Shown here: positions 52,972-64,000 of the stretch, one piece after another
Layout of the letters: every line of letters starts with the position of its first letter
Position numbering within the stretch: the stretch's first letter is position 1
Source of the DNA: Pollenia angustigena
Lineage: Eukaryota; Arthropoda; Insecta; Diptera; Polleniidae
Reading direction: 5' to 3'
Length of the DNA: 64,000 nucleotides
Assembly (NCBI GenBank): GCA_930367215.1
Contig: OV884056.1
Coordinates: 46,624,308-46,688,307, forward strand
The notes under the pieces: generated by a model
What the model was told of the DNA's origin: nothing
What the model saw: only the letters and a program-made list of their open reading frames with translations
Databases searched by the model: none
Position numbers and translations under genes: made by a program

Positions 52972-53784
52972 TAGAATTTTAGCTTATTGATGGAACAGGT
53001 TGTATATTAGATCTTTCACTTCGTGCACTATCTTCGTTTTCTATTAACCTTCTATACATTTTAATTTTGGACTCAAATGTCTTTTTTTCCAATGATAGAC
53101 AATTTTGCAAACGTCTTTTTTCATAGTTATCTTTTATCACAAAAAGTATACTTTTATTATTTAATTTAATTTCTTAATAGGTATTTTCTATCTTATATAT
53201 TTTAATAGGTATTTGTGTTATTTTTATTGTCACTCAATTCTTGCTTTCTGTCAAGGCAAATATTATTTTTTATCACTCTTTATTGTCACTGTCAATTTTT
53301 ATTTCACTTTTTTTATATTTATTTTAAATAATATAATGGGCGCACGTCACAATTTCATAAAATTCCTTTCGCTTTTAAAATTAATCTTGAATTTTTTACA
53401 TATTTTACACATTCCATTCAAAAATGAAACTGTCTAACATACATTCGTTGTTTCACTCTTACATACGCATTTCATTCCTGGAGTAATTAGCGTTGCCACT
53501 AGCAAACATTTCTTCCTAAAATGTTTTTAACAACAGCAATTCCCAAAATTCCACCACTTTTTTTTTAAATAATTAATACAAATTTAGCTAAATTCTTATA
53601 ATTATTAAAATTTATGAAACGTATTAACAAATATATTCAACATATTATTAAGTATATATAAAAATAAGAAGAAAAGATTAATAAAATTTGGGCTTTGCAA
53701 AATATTCCTAATTTGGTATACAAACGCACACGACTGGCAACGCCACTTGTAACAATAAAAACAAACAAAAATAGTGCGTGTGTA

Positions 53785-54612
53785 TTAGTTTCGGTCATCC
53801 ATTTCTTGTAGGGGAGCTATAGGAAAGTTGTAAAAAAAACTCATAAAATTCAGAAAAATGCATGAAATCTTTATTTGAATCGATAGTACGGTCCATATAA
53901 TTAAATGTTTGAAGATTATTTCATGCAAATGTTGACCGTGATTGCGCCTCAAATGGTCCATCCGCTTAGTCCAATGTTGGCATTCTGTTTCCAACATTTC
54001 GGCCGGTATCTCACGAATAAATGCTTCAATGTTTTCTTCCAATGCGTCAATTGAAGCGGGCATGTGTGTATAGACATGAGCTTTAACGTAGCCGCACAAA
54101 AAATAGTCTAAAGACGTTAAATCGCACGATCTAGGCGGCCAATTGACCGGTCCCGAACGTGAAATAAAATGTTCACCGAACTCGCCTCTCAATAAGTCCA
54201 TTGTTAAGCGTGCTGTGTGGCATGTGGCACCGTCTTGTTGAAACCACATGTCGTGCAAGTCAACAAGCTCTTGCATTTTGGGCAAAAAAAAGTTGGATAT
54301 CATCTCACGGTAGCGCTCACCATTCACAGTTACGTTACGATTCGCATCATCTTGGAACGGTCCAATGATGCCACCAGCCCATAAACCGCACCAAACTGTG
54401 ACTTTTTCTCGATGCATAAATAGCTCTTGCAATGCTTCTGGCTGATCTTCACTCCAAAATCGACAATTCGGCTTATTAACTTACCCATTCAGCCAACAAT
54501 GAGCTTCGTCGCTGAACACAAGAAGCGCACGATGAATTTTCTTAACAGAGCACGCATTTTGATAATAAAATTCAATAATTTGCAAGCGTTGTTCGTTTGT
54601 AAGACGATTCAT
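53785..54612 (-). pseudogene. Mariner-like transposase relic, unit 15
   Basis: Stop at codon 44. Clustered changes near 54489-54530 alter the residues around the first Asp (HFWLNG to HCWLNG) and an upstream codon. Confidence 0.85.
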
Positions 54613-56008
54613 GGTTAAATTATAGACCAAACTGAAGATGTTTGACAGTGAAACAAAACACGAAACGTGCGTCAGCTGTTTAAACCAGTGCTGCCAAAAA
54701 GATAATAGCTAAAAAATCACCCATTATATTAGCGGAATATAACAAATCTTAAAATGTTGTTTATAGACATATTTTAACATAAAATAAGTAATGACGTAGA
54801 AAACAAAATAAATTTTCTGTAAATATTTTACTGGATAACCCCATTTCTTTAAATCTTAAAGTGAACGACGTCACGGGTAAATGCTAGTTACAAAATAAAA
54901 CATGGGTGGGGGTAGGTCTTTTTTGATCTACCTTGTATATATATTTTTAAGAAATGTTGCTTCTTTTTTTGACAACTTTTAACACTTTTTCTCTTTTAGT
55001 TTTGGTACTTTCTTATTTTCAAAAAATTTGGCTAGAGATATTGTCCAGATTTAAGTGGGGTATATTTTAAGAGGTTAAAACGAAAAATGTTTTACTTTTG
55101 ATACTTTTTCTCTTTTGGATAAATTTGGTATACAGATTGCATATGGTCGAGATCAAAATATACGGTATTTTTTAATGGATAAAATTGGGATAAAACTGTT
55201 ACTTTTTATCTCTTCGAAAAATTTGGTATTCATATAAAACATAACCTAAATTAACGTACAGAGTACTTTCTGGGGGAATAAAATGAGTCAAAGCTCGTAC
55301 TTTTAGTACTTCGTTGCATTTGGTATAAAAAGTACAAAATATACGGCACTTTTTAAGGGGTAAAAAATGGATCAAATTGGTACTTTTTGTACTTTTTCGG
55401 AATGCGTATGGTCCATTGGCTGGAATATATTTAGGCGCCCATTCATTGCTTTTCATATCGACAACTATATGTAGGTTGCTCAAGATTATTGAGTGCTCAA
55501 AAACCGGACACAGCTGACTAGTCAGTACTGATGCATATAACGGACACAGCTGACCAGTCAGTACTGACGCATATACCGGCCACAGCTGACTAGTCAGTAC
55601 TGATTCATATATTCGTCACTGTTGACGTATTTTTTAGTTTTAATAAAACACTATTAAAATAAAACATCTCATTCAATTCTCATACAAATTTTTGTCTTTA
55701 TTTAAAATAAAATTCAATATTTTTTTGGTTTCCAAAATAACTTAAATAAATAAATATTTTTTTTTTTTAACTAAATTTTTTAAATTAATTATGTTTTGTT
55801 TGCATTCGAAAACGTTTGCTGGATCAAACATCATTCAACAGTTTCTTAATTACATTAAACAAGCACCTTCTTACAAATAAAGTTCAGTCAATAAAAAGTG
55901 TTAAAAATAAAGATAAACTTTTACCAATTTATTGGTCACGCTTATTTTTTGATTTTTTTTCTCTTTTAGATTGATTATTTTAGTTTAAATTAAAAAAAAA
56001 TCGTCATT

Positions 56009-56589
56009 TTATTTATTAACCCCTTTTTCTTTTATGTATTTTTGTTGCTTTACCCTATGGTGGGCACGTTCAACCGCTTTTCTTATACTTTTTTCATACT
56101 CCCCGGCTCCTAGGTTCTGAAAAACATCTAAAATATGAAGTAAAAAAAAAAGACAGAAATGTTAAATATTCAAAGACTAAAATTATTTAATGTCTGTACA
56201 TACCTCTTACAATTTTATTTAGCAGCGTGAGATTTGACAACGGAAGTTTTCCCCACCTTCCATCCCAATTATATTTATATAGCAAATCATCTGCAAACGA
56301 TGCACTAATAACACTGCCAACATCTAAAGAAACACCTTTAATTTTATGAATATAGGACTTCTGTAAAGAAGTTGAATTACTGTTTGAGCAAGTAAAATAT
56401 ATAAAATATTGTGATTGTTACCATGGCCTAAGCGTAATCGGAGTCTAGCTTCTCCTCTATTTCTTGCACTGCTGTTGTGGTCCGCAAGGGGAGCATGCTG
56501 GCGGTCTCATCAAGCCCTTGATCAGAAGTCTCTCCTGTCATGCGGCTGAGGTACTCTTGGGCTTTTTTTATGCCTACTTTACACTCCAT
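56009..56589 (-). pseudogene. DUF4806-like gene, unit 16 copy, nonsense in exon 1
   Basis: CAG to TAG at codon 54 (CATGGCCTAAGCG near 56423) ends the protein just before the first intron. The same change is present in unit 18. Intron 2 has an extra A. Confidence 0.65.
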
Positions 56590-57072
56590 TAGAATTTTAG
56601 CTTATTGATGGAACAGGTTGTATATTAGATCTTTCACTTCGTGCACTATCTTCGTTTTCTATTAACCTTCTATACATTTTAATTTTGGACTCAAATGTCT
56701 TTTTTTCCAATGATAGACAATTTTGCAAACGTCTTTTTTTCATAGTTATCTTTTATCACAAAAAGTATACTTTTATTATTTAATTTAATTTCTTAATAGG
56801 TATTTTCTATCTTATTGTCACTTTTTTATATTTTAATAGGTATTTGTGTTATTTTTATTGTCACTCAATTCTTGCTTTCTGTCAAGGCAAATATTATTTT
56901 TTATCACTCTTTATTGTCACTGTCAATTTTTATTTCACTTTTTTTATATTTATTTTAAATAATATAATGGGCGCACGTCACAATTTCATAAAATTCCTTT
57001 CGCTTTTAAAATTAATCTTGAATTTTTTACATATTTTACACATTCCATTCAAAAATGAAACTGTCTAACATA

Positions 57073-57498
57073 CCCTGCAAATAATAGGACCAGTCCAAAC
57101 ACGCGTGTAAAGAGTAGTCCACAAGGGACCAGGACTAGTCCACAAGTAACCCAAACGTATGGAAAAAACCTGGTCTATTTAACATTACGATGTCCTAGGA
57201 GAGGACCATATAACCCACCTTTGGACCACTAAGGAGTAGTTTTAAAACTACTCCATGGTATATAACCCACCTTTGGACCAGTAAGGAGTAGTTTTAAAAC
57301 TACTCCATGGTATACTCAAGAGGATTAGTTTTGAAGTCGTTTAAACACGAAAGCATGTCGTTAAAAAACGAAGACATGTCGTCTCACTACAAACACTTTT
57401 TAACAATGGCATGGTCCATGCTTGCATTACATCGGACTAGTCCATGGAGTAGTCCATTTTATCAAAATGGGTCAGGTGGTCCAATTTTATTTGCAGGG
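57073..57498. mobile_element. 426-bp MITE with CCCTGCAAATAA termini and TA target duplication
   Basis: Only unit 16 has it. The intact site reads AACATACATTCG. Here ACA-TA, the insert, then TA-CATTCG. Both ends are CCCTGCAAATAA in inverted orientation (12 bp perfect), with a further similar GGACCA inward. The body is full of GGACTAGTCC / GGACCAGTCC-like short palindromes and holds a 52-bp tandem duplication. No transposase frame is present, so it would depend on an enzyme supplied elsewhere. TA duplication fits Tc1/mariner-type mobilisation, but the termini are not decisive. Confidence 0.9.
57208..57311. repeat. 52-bp tandem duplication inside the unit 16 MITE, with two 22-bp palindromes
   Basis: ATATAACCCACCTTTGGACC recurs 52 bases later. 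Each period contains a perfect 22-bp palindrome (57233-57254 and 57285-57306) with half-site GGAGTAGTTTT. The two periods differ by one base near the ACTAAGG / AGTAAGG position. Confidence 0.85.
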
Positions 57499-57843
57499 TA
57501 CATTCGTTGTTTCACTCTTACATACGCATTTCATTCCTGGAGTAATTAGCGTTGCCACTAGCAAACATTTCTTCCTAAAATGTTTTTAACAACAGCAATT
57601 CCCAAAATTCCACCACTTTTTTTTTAAATAATTAATACAAATTTAGCTAAATTCTTATAATTATTAAAATTTATGAAACGTATTAACAGATATATTCAAC
57701 ATATTATTAAGTATATATAAAAATAAGAAGAAAAGATTAATAAAATTTGGGCTTTGCAAAATATTCCTAATTTGGTATACAAACGCACACGAGTGGCAAC
57801 GCCACTTGTAACAATAAAAACAAACAAAAATAGTGCGTGTGTA

Positions 57844-58671
57844 TTAGTTTCGGTCATCCATTTCTTGTAGGGGAGCTATAGGAAAGTTGTAAAAAAAACT
57901 CATAAAATTCAGAAAAATGCATGAAATCTTTATTTGAATCGATAGTACGGTCCATATAATTAAATGTTTGAAGATTATTTCATGCAAATGTTGACCGTGA
58001 TTGCGCCTCAAATGGTCCATCCGCTTAGTCCAATGTTGGCATTCTGTTTCCAACATTTCGGCCGGTATCTCACGAATAAATGCTTCAATGTTTTCTTCCA
58101 ATGCGTCAATTGAAGCGGGCATGTGTGTATAGACATGAGCTTTAACGTAGCCGCACAAAAAATAGTCTAAAGACGTTAAATCGCACGATCTAGGCGGCCA
58201 ATTGACCGGTCCCGAACGTGAAATAAAATGTTCACCGAACTCGCCTCTCAATAAGTCCATTGTTAAGCGTGCTGTGTGGCATGTGGCACCGTCTTGTTGA
58301 AACCACATGTCGTGCAAGTCAACAAGCTCTTGCATTTTGGGCAAAAAAAAGTTGGATATCATCTCACGGTAGCGCTCACCATTCACAGTTACGTTACGAT
58401 TCGCATCATCTTGGAACGGTCCAATGATGCCACCAGCCCATAAACCGCACCAAACTGTGACTTTTTCTCGATGCATAAATAGCTCTTGCAATGCTTCTGG
58501 CTGATCTTCACTCCAAAATCGACAATTCGGCTTATTAACTTACCCATTGAGCCAAAAATGAGCTTCGTCGCTGAACACAAGAAGCGCGCGATGAATTTTC
58601 TTAACAGAGCACGCATTTTGATAATAAAATTCAATAATTTGCAAGCGTTGTTCGTTTGTAAGACGATTCAT
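57844..58671 (-). pseudogene. Mariner-like transposase relic, unit 16
   Basis: Stop at codon 44. The frame is otherwise continuous. The 426-bp MITE ends about 350 bp beyond its 3' end. Confidence 0.85.
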
Positions 58672-59873
58672 GGTTAAATTATAGACCAAACTGAAGATGT
58701 TTGACAGTGAAACAAAACACGAAACGTGCGTCAGCTGTTTAAACCAGTGCTGCCAAAAAGATAATAGCTAAAAAATCACCCATTATATTAGCGGAATATA
58801 ACAAATCTTAAAATGTTGTTTATAGACATATTTTAACATAAAATAAGTAATGACGTAGAAAACAAAATAAATTTTCTGTAAATATTTTACTGGATAACCC
58901 CATTTCTTTAAATCTTAAAGTGAACGACGTCACGGGTAAAAGCTAGTTACAAAATAAAACATGGGTGGGGGTAGGTCTTTTTTGATCTACCTTGTATATA
59001 TATTTTTAAGAAATGTTGCTTCTTTTTTTGGCAACTTTTAACACTTTTTCTCTTTTAGTTTTGGTACTTTCTTATTTTCAAAAAATTTGGCTAGAGATAT
59101 TGTCCAGATTTAAGTGGGGTATATTTTAAGAGGTTAAAACGAAAAATGTTTTACTTTTGATACTTTTTCTCTTTTGGATAAATTTGGTATACAGATTGCA
59201 TATGGTCGAGATCAAAATATACGGTATTTTTTAATGGATAAAATTGGGATAAAACTGTTACTTTTTATCTCTTCGAAAAATTTGGTATTCATATAAAACA
59301 TAACCTAAATTAACGTACAGAGTACTTTCTGGGGGAATAAAATGAGTCAAAGCTCGTACTTTTAGTACTTCGTTGCATTTGGTATAAAAAGTAACACAGC
59401 TGACCAGTCAGTACTGACTGGTCAGTACTGACGCATATACCGGCCACAGCAGACTAGTCAGTACTGATTCATATATTCGTCACTGTTGACGTATTTTTTA
59501 GTTTTAATAAAACACTATTAAAATAAAACATCTCATTCAATTCTCATACAAATTTTTGTCTTTATTTAAAATAAAATTCAATATTTTTTTGGTTTCCAAA
59601 ATAACTTAAATAAATAAATATTTTTTTTTTTTAACTAAATTTTTTAAATTAATTATGTTTTGTTTGCATTCGAAAACGTTTGCTGGATCAAACATCATTC
59701 AACAGTTTCTTAATTACATTAAACAAGCACCTTCTTACAAATAAAGTTCAGTCAATAAAAAGTGTTAAAAATAAATCTAAACTTTTACCAATTTATTGGT
59801 CACGCTTATTTTTTGATTTTTTTTCTCTTTTAGATTGATTATTTTAGTTTAAATTAAAAAAATTGTCGTCATT

Positions 59874-60453
59874 TTATTTATTAACCCCTTTTTCTTTTAT
59901 GTATTTTTGTTGCTTTACCCTATGGTGGGCACGTTCAACCGCTTTTCTTATACTTTTTTCATACTCCCCGGCTCCTAGGTTCTGAAAAACATCTAAAATA
60001 TGAAGTAAAAAAAAAGACAGAAATGTTAAATATTCAAAGACTAAAATTATTTAATGTCTGTACATACCTCTTACAATTTTATTTAGCAGCGTGAGATTTG
60101 ACAACGGAAGTTTTCCCCACCTTCCATCCCAATTATATTTATATAGCAAATCATCTGCAAACGATGCACTAATAACACTGCCAACATCTAAAGAAACACC
60201 TTTAATTTTATGAATATAGGACTTCTGTAAAGAAGTTGAATTACTGTTTGAGCAAGTAAAATATATAAAATATTGTGATTGTTACCATGGCCTGAGCGTA
60301 ATCGGAGTCTAGCTTCTCCTCTATTTCTTGCACTGCTGTTGTGGTCCGCAAGGGGAGCATGCTGGCGGTCTCATCAAGCCCTTGAACAGAAGTCTCTCCT
60401 GTCATGCGGCTGAGGTACTCTTGGGCTTTTTTTATGCCTACTTTACACTCCAT
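59874..60453 (-). CDS. DUF4806-like three-exon gene, unit 17 copy
   Basis: The frame is intact, with Asp to Val in exon 1 (ETSVQGLDE). The 209-bp deletion of this unit lies downstream of the gene's 3' end and does not touch it. Confidence 0.65.
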
Positions 60454-61279
60454 TAGAATTTTAGCTTATTGATGGAAAATGTTGTATATTAGATCTTTCA
60501 CTTCGTGCACTATCTTCGTTTTCTATTAACCTTCCATACATTTTAATTTTGGACTCAAATGTCTTTTTTTCCAATGATAGACAATTTTGCAAACGTCTTT
60601 TTTTCATAGTTATCTTTTATCACAAAAAGTATACTTTTATTATTTAATTTAATTTCTTAATAGGTATTTTCTATCTTATTGTCACTTTTTTATATTTTAA
60701 TAGGTATTTGTGTTATTTTTATTGTCACTCAATTCTTGCTTTCTGTCAAGGCAAATATTATTTTTTATCACTCTTTATTGTCACTGTCAATTTTTATTTC
60801 ACTTTTTTTATATTTATTTTAAATAATATAATGGGCGCACGTCACAATTTCATAAAATTCCTTTCGCTTTTAAAATTGATCTTGAATTTTTTACATATTT
60901 TACACATTCCATTCAAAAATGAAACTGTCTAACATACATTCGTTGTTTCACTCTTACATACGCATTTCATTCCTGGAGTAATTAGCGTTGCCACTAGCAA
61001 ACATTTCTTCCTAAAATGTTTTTAACAACAGCAATTCCCAAAATTCCACCACTTTTTTTTTAAATAATTAATACAAATTTAGCTAAATTCTTATAATTAT
61101 TAAAATTTATGAAACGTATTAACAGATATATTCAACATATTATTAAGTATATATAAAAATAAGAAGAAAAGATTAATAAAATTTGGGCTTTGCAAAATAT
61201 TCTTAATTTGGTATACAAACGCACACGAGTGGCAACGCCACTTGTAACAATGAAAACAAACAAAAATAGTGCGTGTGTA

Positions 61280-62107
61280 TTAGTTTCGGTCATCCATTTC
61301 TTGTAGGGGAGCTATAGGAAAGTTGTAAAAAAAACTCATAAAATTCAGAAAAATGCATGAAATCTTTATTTGAATCGATAGTACGGTCCATATAATTAAA
61401 TGTTTGAAGATTATTTCATGCAAATGTTGACCGTGATTGCGCCTCAAATGGTCCATCCGCTTAGTCCAATGTTGGCATTCTGTTTCCAAAATTTCGGCCG
61501 GTATCTCACGAATAAATGCTTCAATGTTTTCTTCCAATGCGTCAATTGAAGCGGGCATGTGTGTATAGACATGAGCTTTAACGTAGCCGCACAAAAAATA
61601 GTCTAAAGACGTTAAATCGCACGATCTAGGCGGCCAATTGACCGGTCCCGAACGTGAAATAAAATGTTCACCGAACTCGCCTCTCAATAAGTCCATTGTT
61701 AAGCGTGCTGTGTGGCATGTGGCACCGTCTTGTTGAAACCACATGTCGTGCAAGTCAACAAGCTCTTGCATTTTGGGCAAAAAAAAGTTGGATATCATCT
61801 CACGGTAGCGCTCACCATTCACAGTTACGTTACGATTCGCATCATCTTGGAACGGTCCAATGATGCCACCAGCCCATAAACCGCACCAAACTGTGACTTT
61901 TTCTCGATGCATAAATAGCTCTTGCAATGCTTCTGGCTGATATTCACTCCAAAATCGACAATTCGGCTTATTAACTTACCCATTGAGCCAAAAATGAGCT
62001 TCGTCGCTGAACACAAGAAGCGCGCGATGAATTTTCTTAACAGAGCACGCATTTTGATAATAAAATTCAATAATTTGCAAGCGTTGTTCGTTTGTAAGAC
62101 GATTCAT
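61280..62107 (-). pseudogene. Mariner-like transposase relic, unit 17
   Basis: Stop at codon 44. Met to Ile in PAEILETE and a change near 61942 in the WSEDQ segment. Confidence 0.85.
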
Positions 62108-62290
62108 GGTTAAATTATAGACCAAACTGAAGATGTTTGACAGTGAAACAAAACACGAAACGTGCGTCAGCTGTTTAAACCAGTGCTGCCAAAAAGATAA
62201 TAGCTAAAAAATCACCCATTATATTAGCGGAATATAACAAATCTTAAAATGTTGTTTATAGACATATTTTAACATAAAATAAGTAATGAC

Positions 62291-64000
62291 GTAGAAAACA
62301 AAATAAATTTTCTGTAAATATTTTACTGGATAACCCCATTTCTTTAAATCTTAAAGTGAACGACGTCACGGGTAAATGCTAGTTACAAAATAAAACATGG
62401 GTGGGGGTAGGTCTTTTTTGATCTACCTTGTATATATATTTTTAAGAAATGTTGCTTCTTTTTTTGACAACTTTTAACACTTTTTCTCTTTTAGTTTTGG
62501 TACTTTCTTATTTTCAAAAAATTTGGCTAGAGATATTGTCCAGATTTAAGTGGGGTATATTTTAAGAGGTTAAAACGAAAAATGTTTTACTTTTGATACT
62601 TTTTCTCTTTTGGATAAATTTGGTATACAGATTGCATATGGTCGAGATCAAAATATACGGTATTTTTTAATGGATAAAATTGGGATAAAACTGTTACTTT
62701 TTATCTCTTCGAAAAATTTGGTATTCATATAAAACATAACCTAAATTAACGTACAGAGTACTTTCTGGGGGAATAAAATGAGTCAAAGCTCGTACTTTTA
62801 GTACTTCGTTGCATTTGGTATAAAAAGTACAAAATATACGGCACTTTTTAAGGGGTAAAAAATGGATCAAATTGGTACTTTTTGTACTTTTTCGGAATGC
62901 GTATGGTCCATTGGCTGGAATATATTTAGGCGCCCATTCATTGCTTTTCATATCGACAACTATATGTAGGTTGCTCAAGATTATTGAGTGCTCAAAAACC
63001 GGACACAGCTGACTAGTCAGTACTGATGCATATAACGGACACAGCTGACCAGTCAGTACTGACTGGTCAGTACTGACGCATATACCGGCCACAGCTGACT
63101 AGTCAGTACTGATTCATATATTCGTCACTGTTGACGTATTTTTTAGTTTTAATAAAACACTATTAAAATAAAACATCTCATTCAATTCTCATACAAATTT
63201 TTGTCTTTATTTAAAATAAAATTCAATATTTTTTTGGTTTCCAAAATAACTTAAATAAATAAATATTTTTTTTTTTTAACTAAATTTTTTAAATTAATTA
63301 TGTTTTGTTTGCATTCGAAAACGTTTGCTGGATCAAACATCATTCAACAGTTTCTTAATTACATTAAACAAGCACCTTCTTACAAATAAAGTTCAGTCAA
63401 TAAAAAGTGTTAAAAATAAAGATAAACTTTTACCAATTTATTGGTCACGCTTATTTTTTGATTTTTTTTCTCTTTTAGATTGATTATTTTAGTTTAAATT
63501 AAAAAAAAATCGTCATTTTATTTATTAACCCCTTTTTCTTTTATGTATTTTTGTTGCTTTACCCTATGGTGGGCACGTTCAACCGCTTTTCTTATACTTT
63601 TTTCATACTCCCCGGCTCCTAGGTTCTGAAAAACATCTAAAATATGAAGTAAAAAAAAAAGACAGAAATGTTAAATATTCAAAGACTAAAATTATTTAAT
63701 GTCTGTACATACCTCTTACAATTTTATTTAGCAGCGTGAGATTTGACAACGGAAGTTTTCCCCACCTTCCATCCCAATTATATTTATATAGCAAATCATC
63801 TGCAAACGATGCACTAATAACACTGCCAACATCTAAAGAAACACCTTTAATTTTATGAATATAGGACTTCTGTAAAGAAGTTGAATTACTGTTTGAGCAA
63901 GTAAAATATATAAAATATTGTGATTGTTACCATGGCCTAAGCGTAATCGGAGTCTAGCTTCTCCTCTATTTCTTGCACTGCTGTTGTGGTCCGCAAGGGG
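62291..64000. repeat. Array unit 18, cut by the window edge
   Basis: The first 1710 bp of a unit, ending inside exon 1 of the spliced gene. It matches unit 16 at sites where all others differ (GGTAAATGCTAG, TTTTGACAAC, AAAGATAAAC, nine A then TCGTC, ten A then GACAG, GGCCTAAGCG). Confidence 0.97.
63518..64000 (-). pseudogene. DUF4806-like gene, unit 18 copy, partial, nonsense in exon 1
   Basis: Exons 3 and 2 and part of exon 1 are in the window, and the start codon lies beyond its end. It carries the same codon-54 stop as unit 16. Confidence 0.6.

Larger units (their letters stand above)
51164..54795. repeat. Array unit 15
   Basis: Length 3632 bp. About 13 bp are missing near 53196 in the T-rich duplication (CTTATATATTTT). 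It differs from most units in the transposase start region (near 54489) and has a TTG to TGG change in exon 2 of the spliced gene near 52665. Confidence 0.98.
54796..58854. repeat. Array unit 16, interrupted by a 426-bp MITE
   Basis: Length 4059 bp including the element at 57073-57498 and its duplicated TA. Without them it is 3631 bp, and the remaining difference is a 14-bp loss in the minisatellite near 55567. It shares at least six variants with unit 18. Confidence 0.98.
58855..62290. repeat. Array unit 17, with a 209-bp deletion
   Basis: Length 3436 bp. The sequence jumps from AAAAAGTA to ACACAGCTGACC at about 59393, losing what corresponds to offsets 540-748 of unit 1: one subrepeat and the first minisatellite unit. 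One CAGCTG of the minisatellite is CAGCAG here. Confidence 0.98.
1..64000. repeat. Macrosatellite: tandem array of a ~3.645-kb unit, 17 complete copies plus one partial
   Basis: The anchor that follows TAATGAC and starts GTAGAAAACAAAATAAATTT (GTGGAA in unit 4, GTAGACAAC in unit 11) recurs at 1, 3646, 7290, 10935, 14581, 18208, 21848, 25494, 29140, 32776, 36422, 40068, 43708, 47296, 51164, 54796, 58855 and 62291. Units are 3627-3646 bp except where an identifiable deletion or insertion explains the difference. All copies point the same way, with no spacer between them. The phase is arbitrary because both window edges lie inside the array. No single-copy flanking DNA is visible. Confidence 0.99.

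Noticed and set aside
57307..57549. 80-codon plus-strand frame across the end of the unit 16 MITE
   Set aside because: It runs from the MITE into the flanking unit, so it was created by the insertion. No domain.
1..64000. rDNA, histone or other classical tandem gene cluster
   Set aside because: No rRNA- or 5S-like conserved sequence and no histone frames. The only genes are the three-exon DUF4806-like gene and the transposase relic.

Overview
The window is a eukaryotic tandem array. It holds seventeen complete and one truncated head-to-tail copy of an AT-rich unit of about 3.645 kb, and nothing lies outside the array. The copies look nearly identical by eye. They differ by scattered single-base changes, homopolymer slippage, a few short deletions, one 209-bp deletion and two small transposon insertions. 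The host is most likely an arthropod, probably an insect. The grounds are the AT richness, the IS630/Tc1/mariner-type transposase relic, the very small GT-AG introns (61 and 75 nt), and MITE-like insertions with TTA and TA target duplications. The species cannot be read from the sequence.

Each unit has the same layout (offsets from the phase used here, unit 1 starting at base 1). Offsets 1-710 are an AT-rich leader with a GGTAGGTC stem-loop and diverged subrepeats built from GTACTTTTT / AAATATACGG motifs. Offsets 711-830 are a short minisatellite of CAGCTGACTAGTCAG-like units that includes a 26-bp perfect palindrome. Offsets 831-1228 are AT-rich with a poly-T run. Offsets 1229-1808 carry, on the minus strand, a compact three-exon gene of 147 codons that no single reading frame shows whole. 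Its product resembles the DUF4806 domain. A 48-codon open frame lies just upstream of it on the same strand. Offsets about 1960-2340 are T-rich with a 44-bp imperfect duplication. Offsets about 2584-3546 are a minus-strand mariner-like element remnant. It keeps the start of the DNA-binding domain and most of the catalytic domain, but is fused across an internal deletion and carries the same stop codon in every copy.

The transposase was therefore dead before the array expanded. The three-exon gene is uninterrupted in 13 of the 17 complete units. It is broken in units 1, 4, 11 and 16, and also in the truncated unit 18. Shared private variants (units 1 and 4; 3 and 7; 5 and 6; 13 and 14; 16 and 18) show that the array evolves by duplication of blocks and/or gene conversion, not only by exchange between neighbours. 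No bacterial, phage, CRISPR, rRNA or tRNA features were seen.
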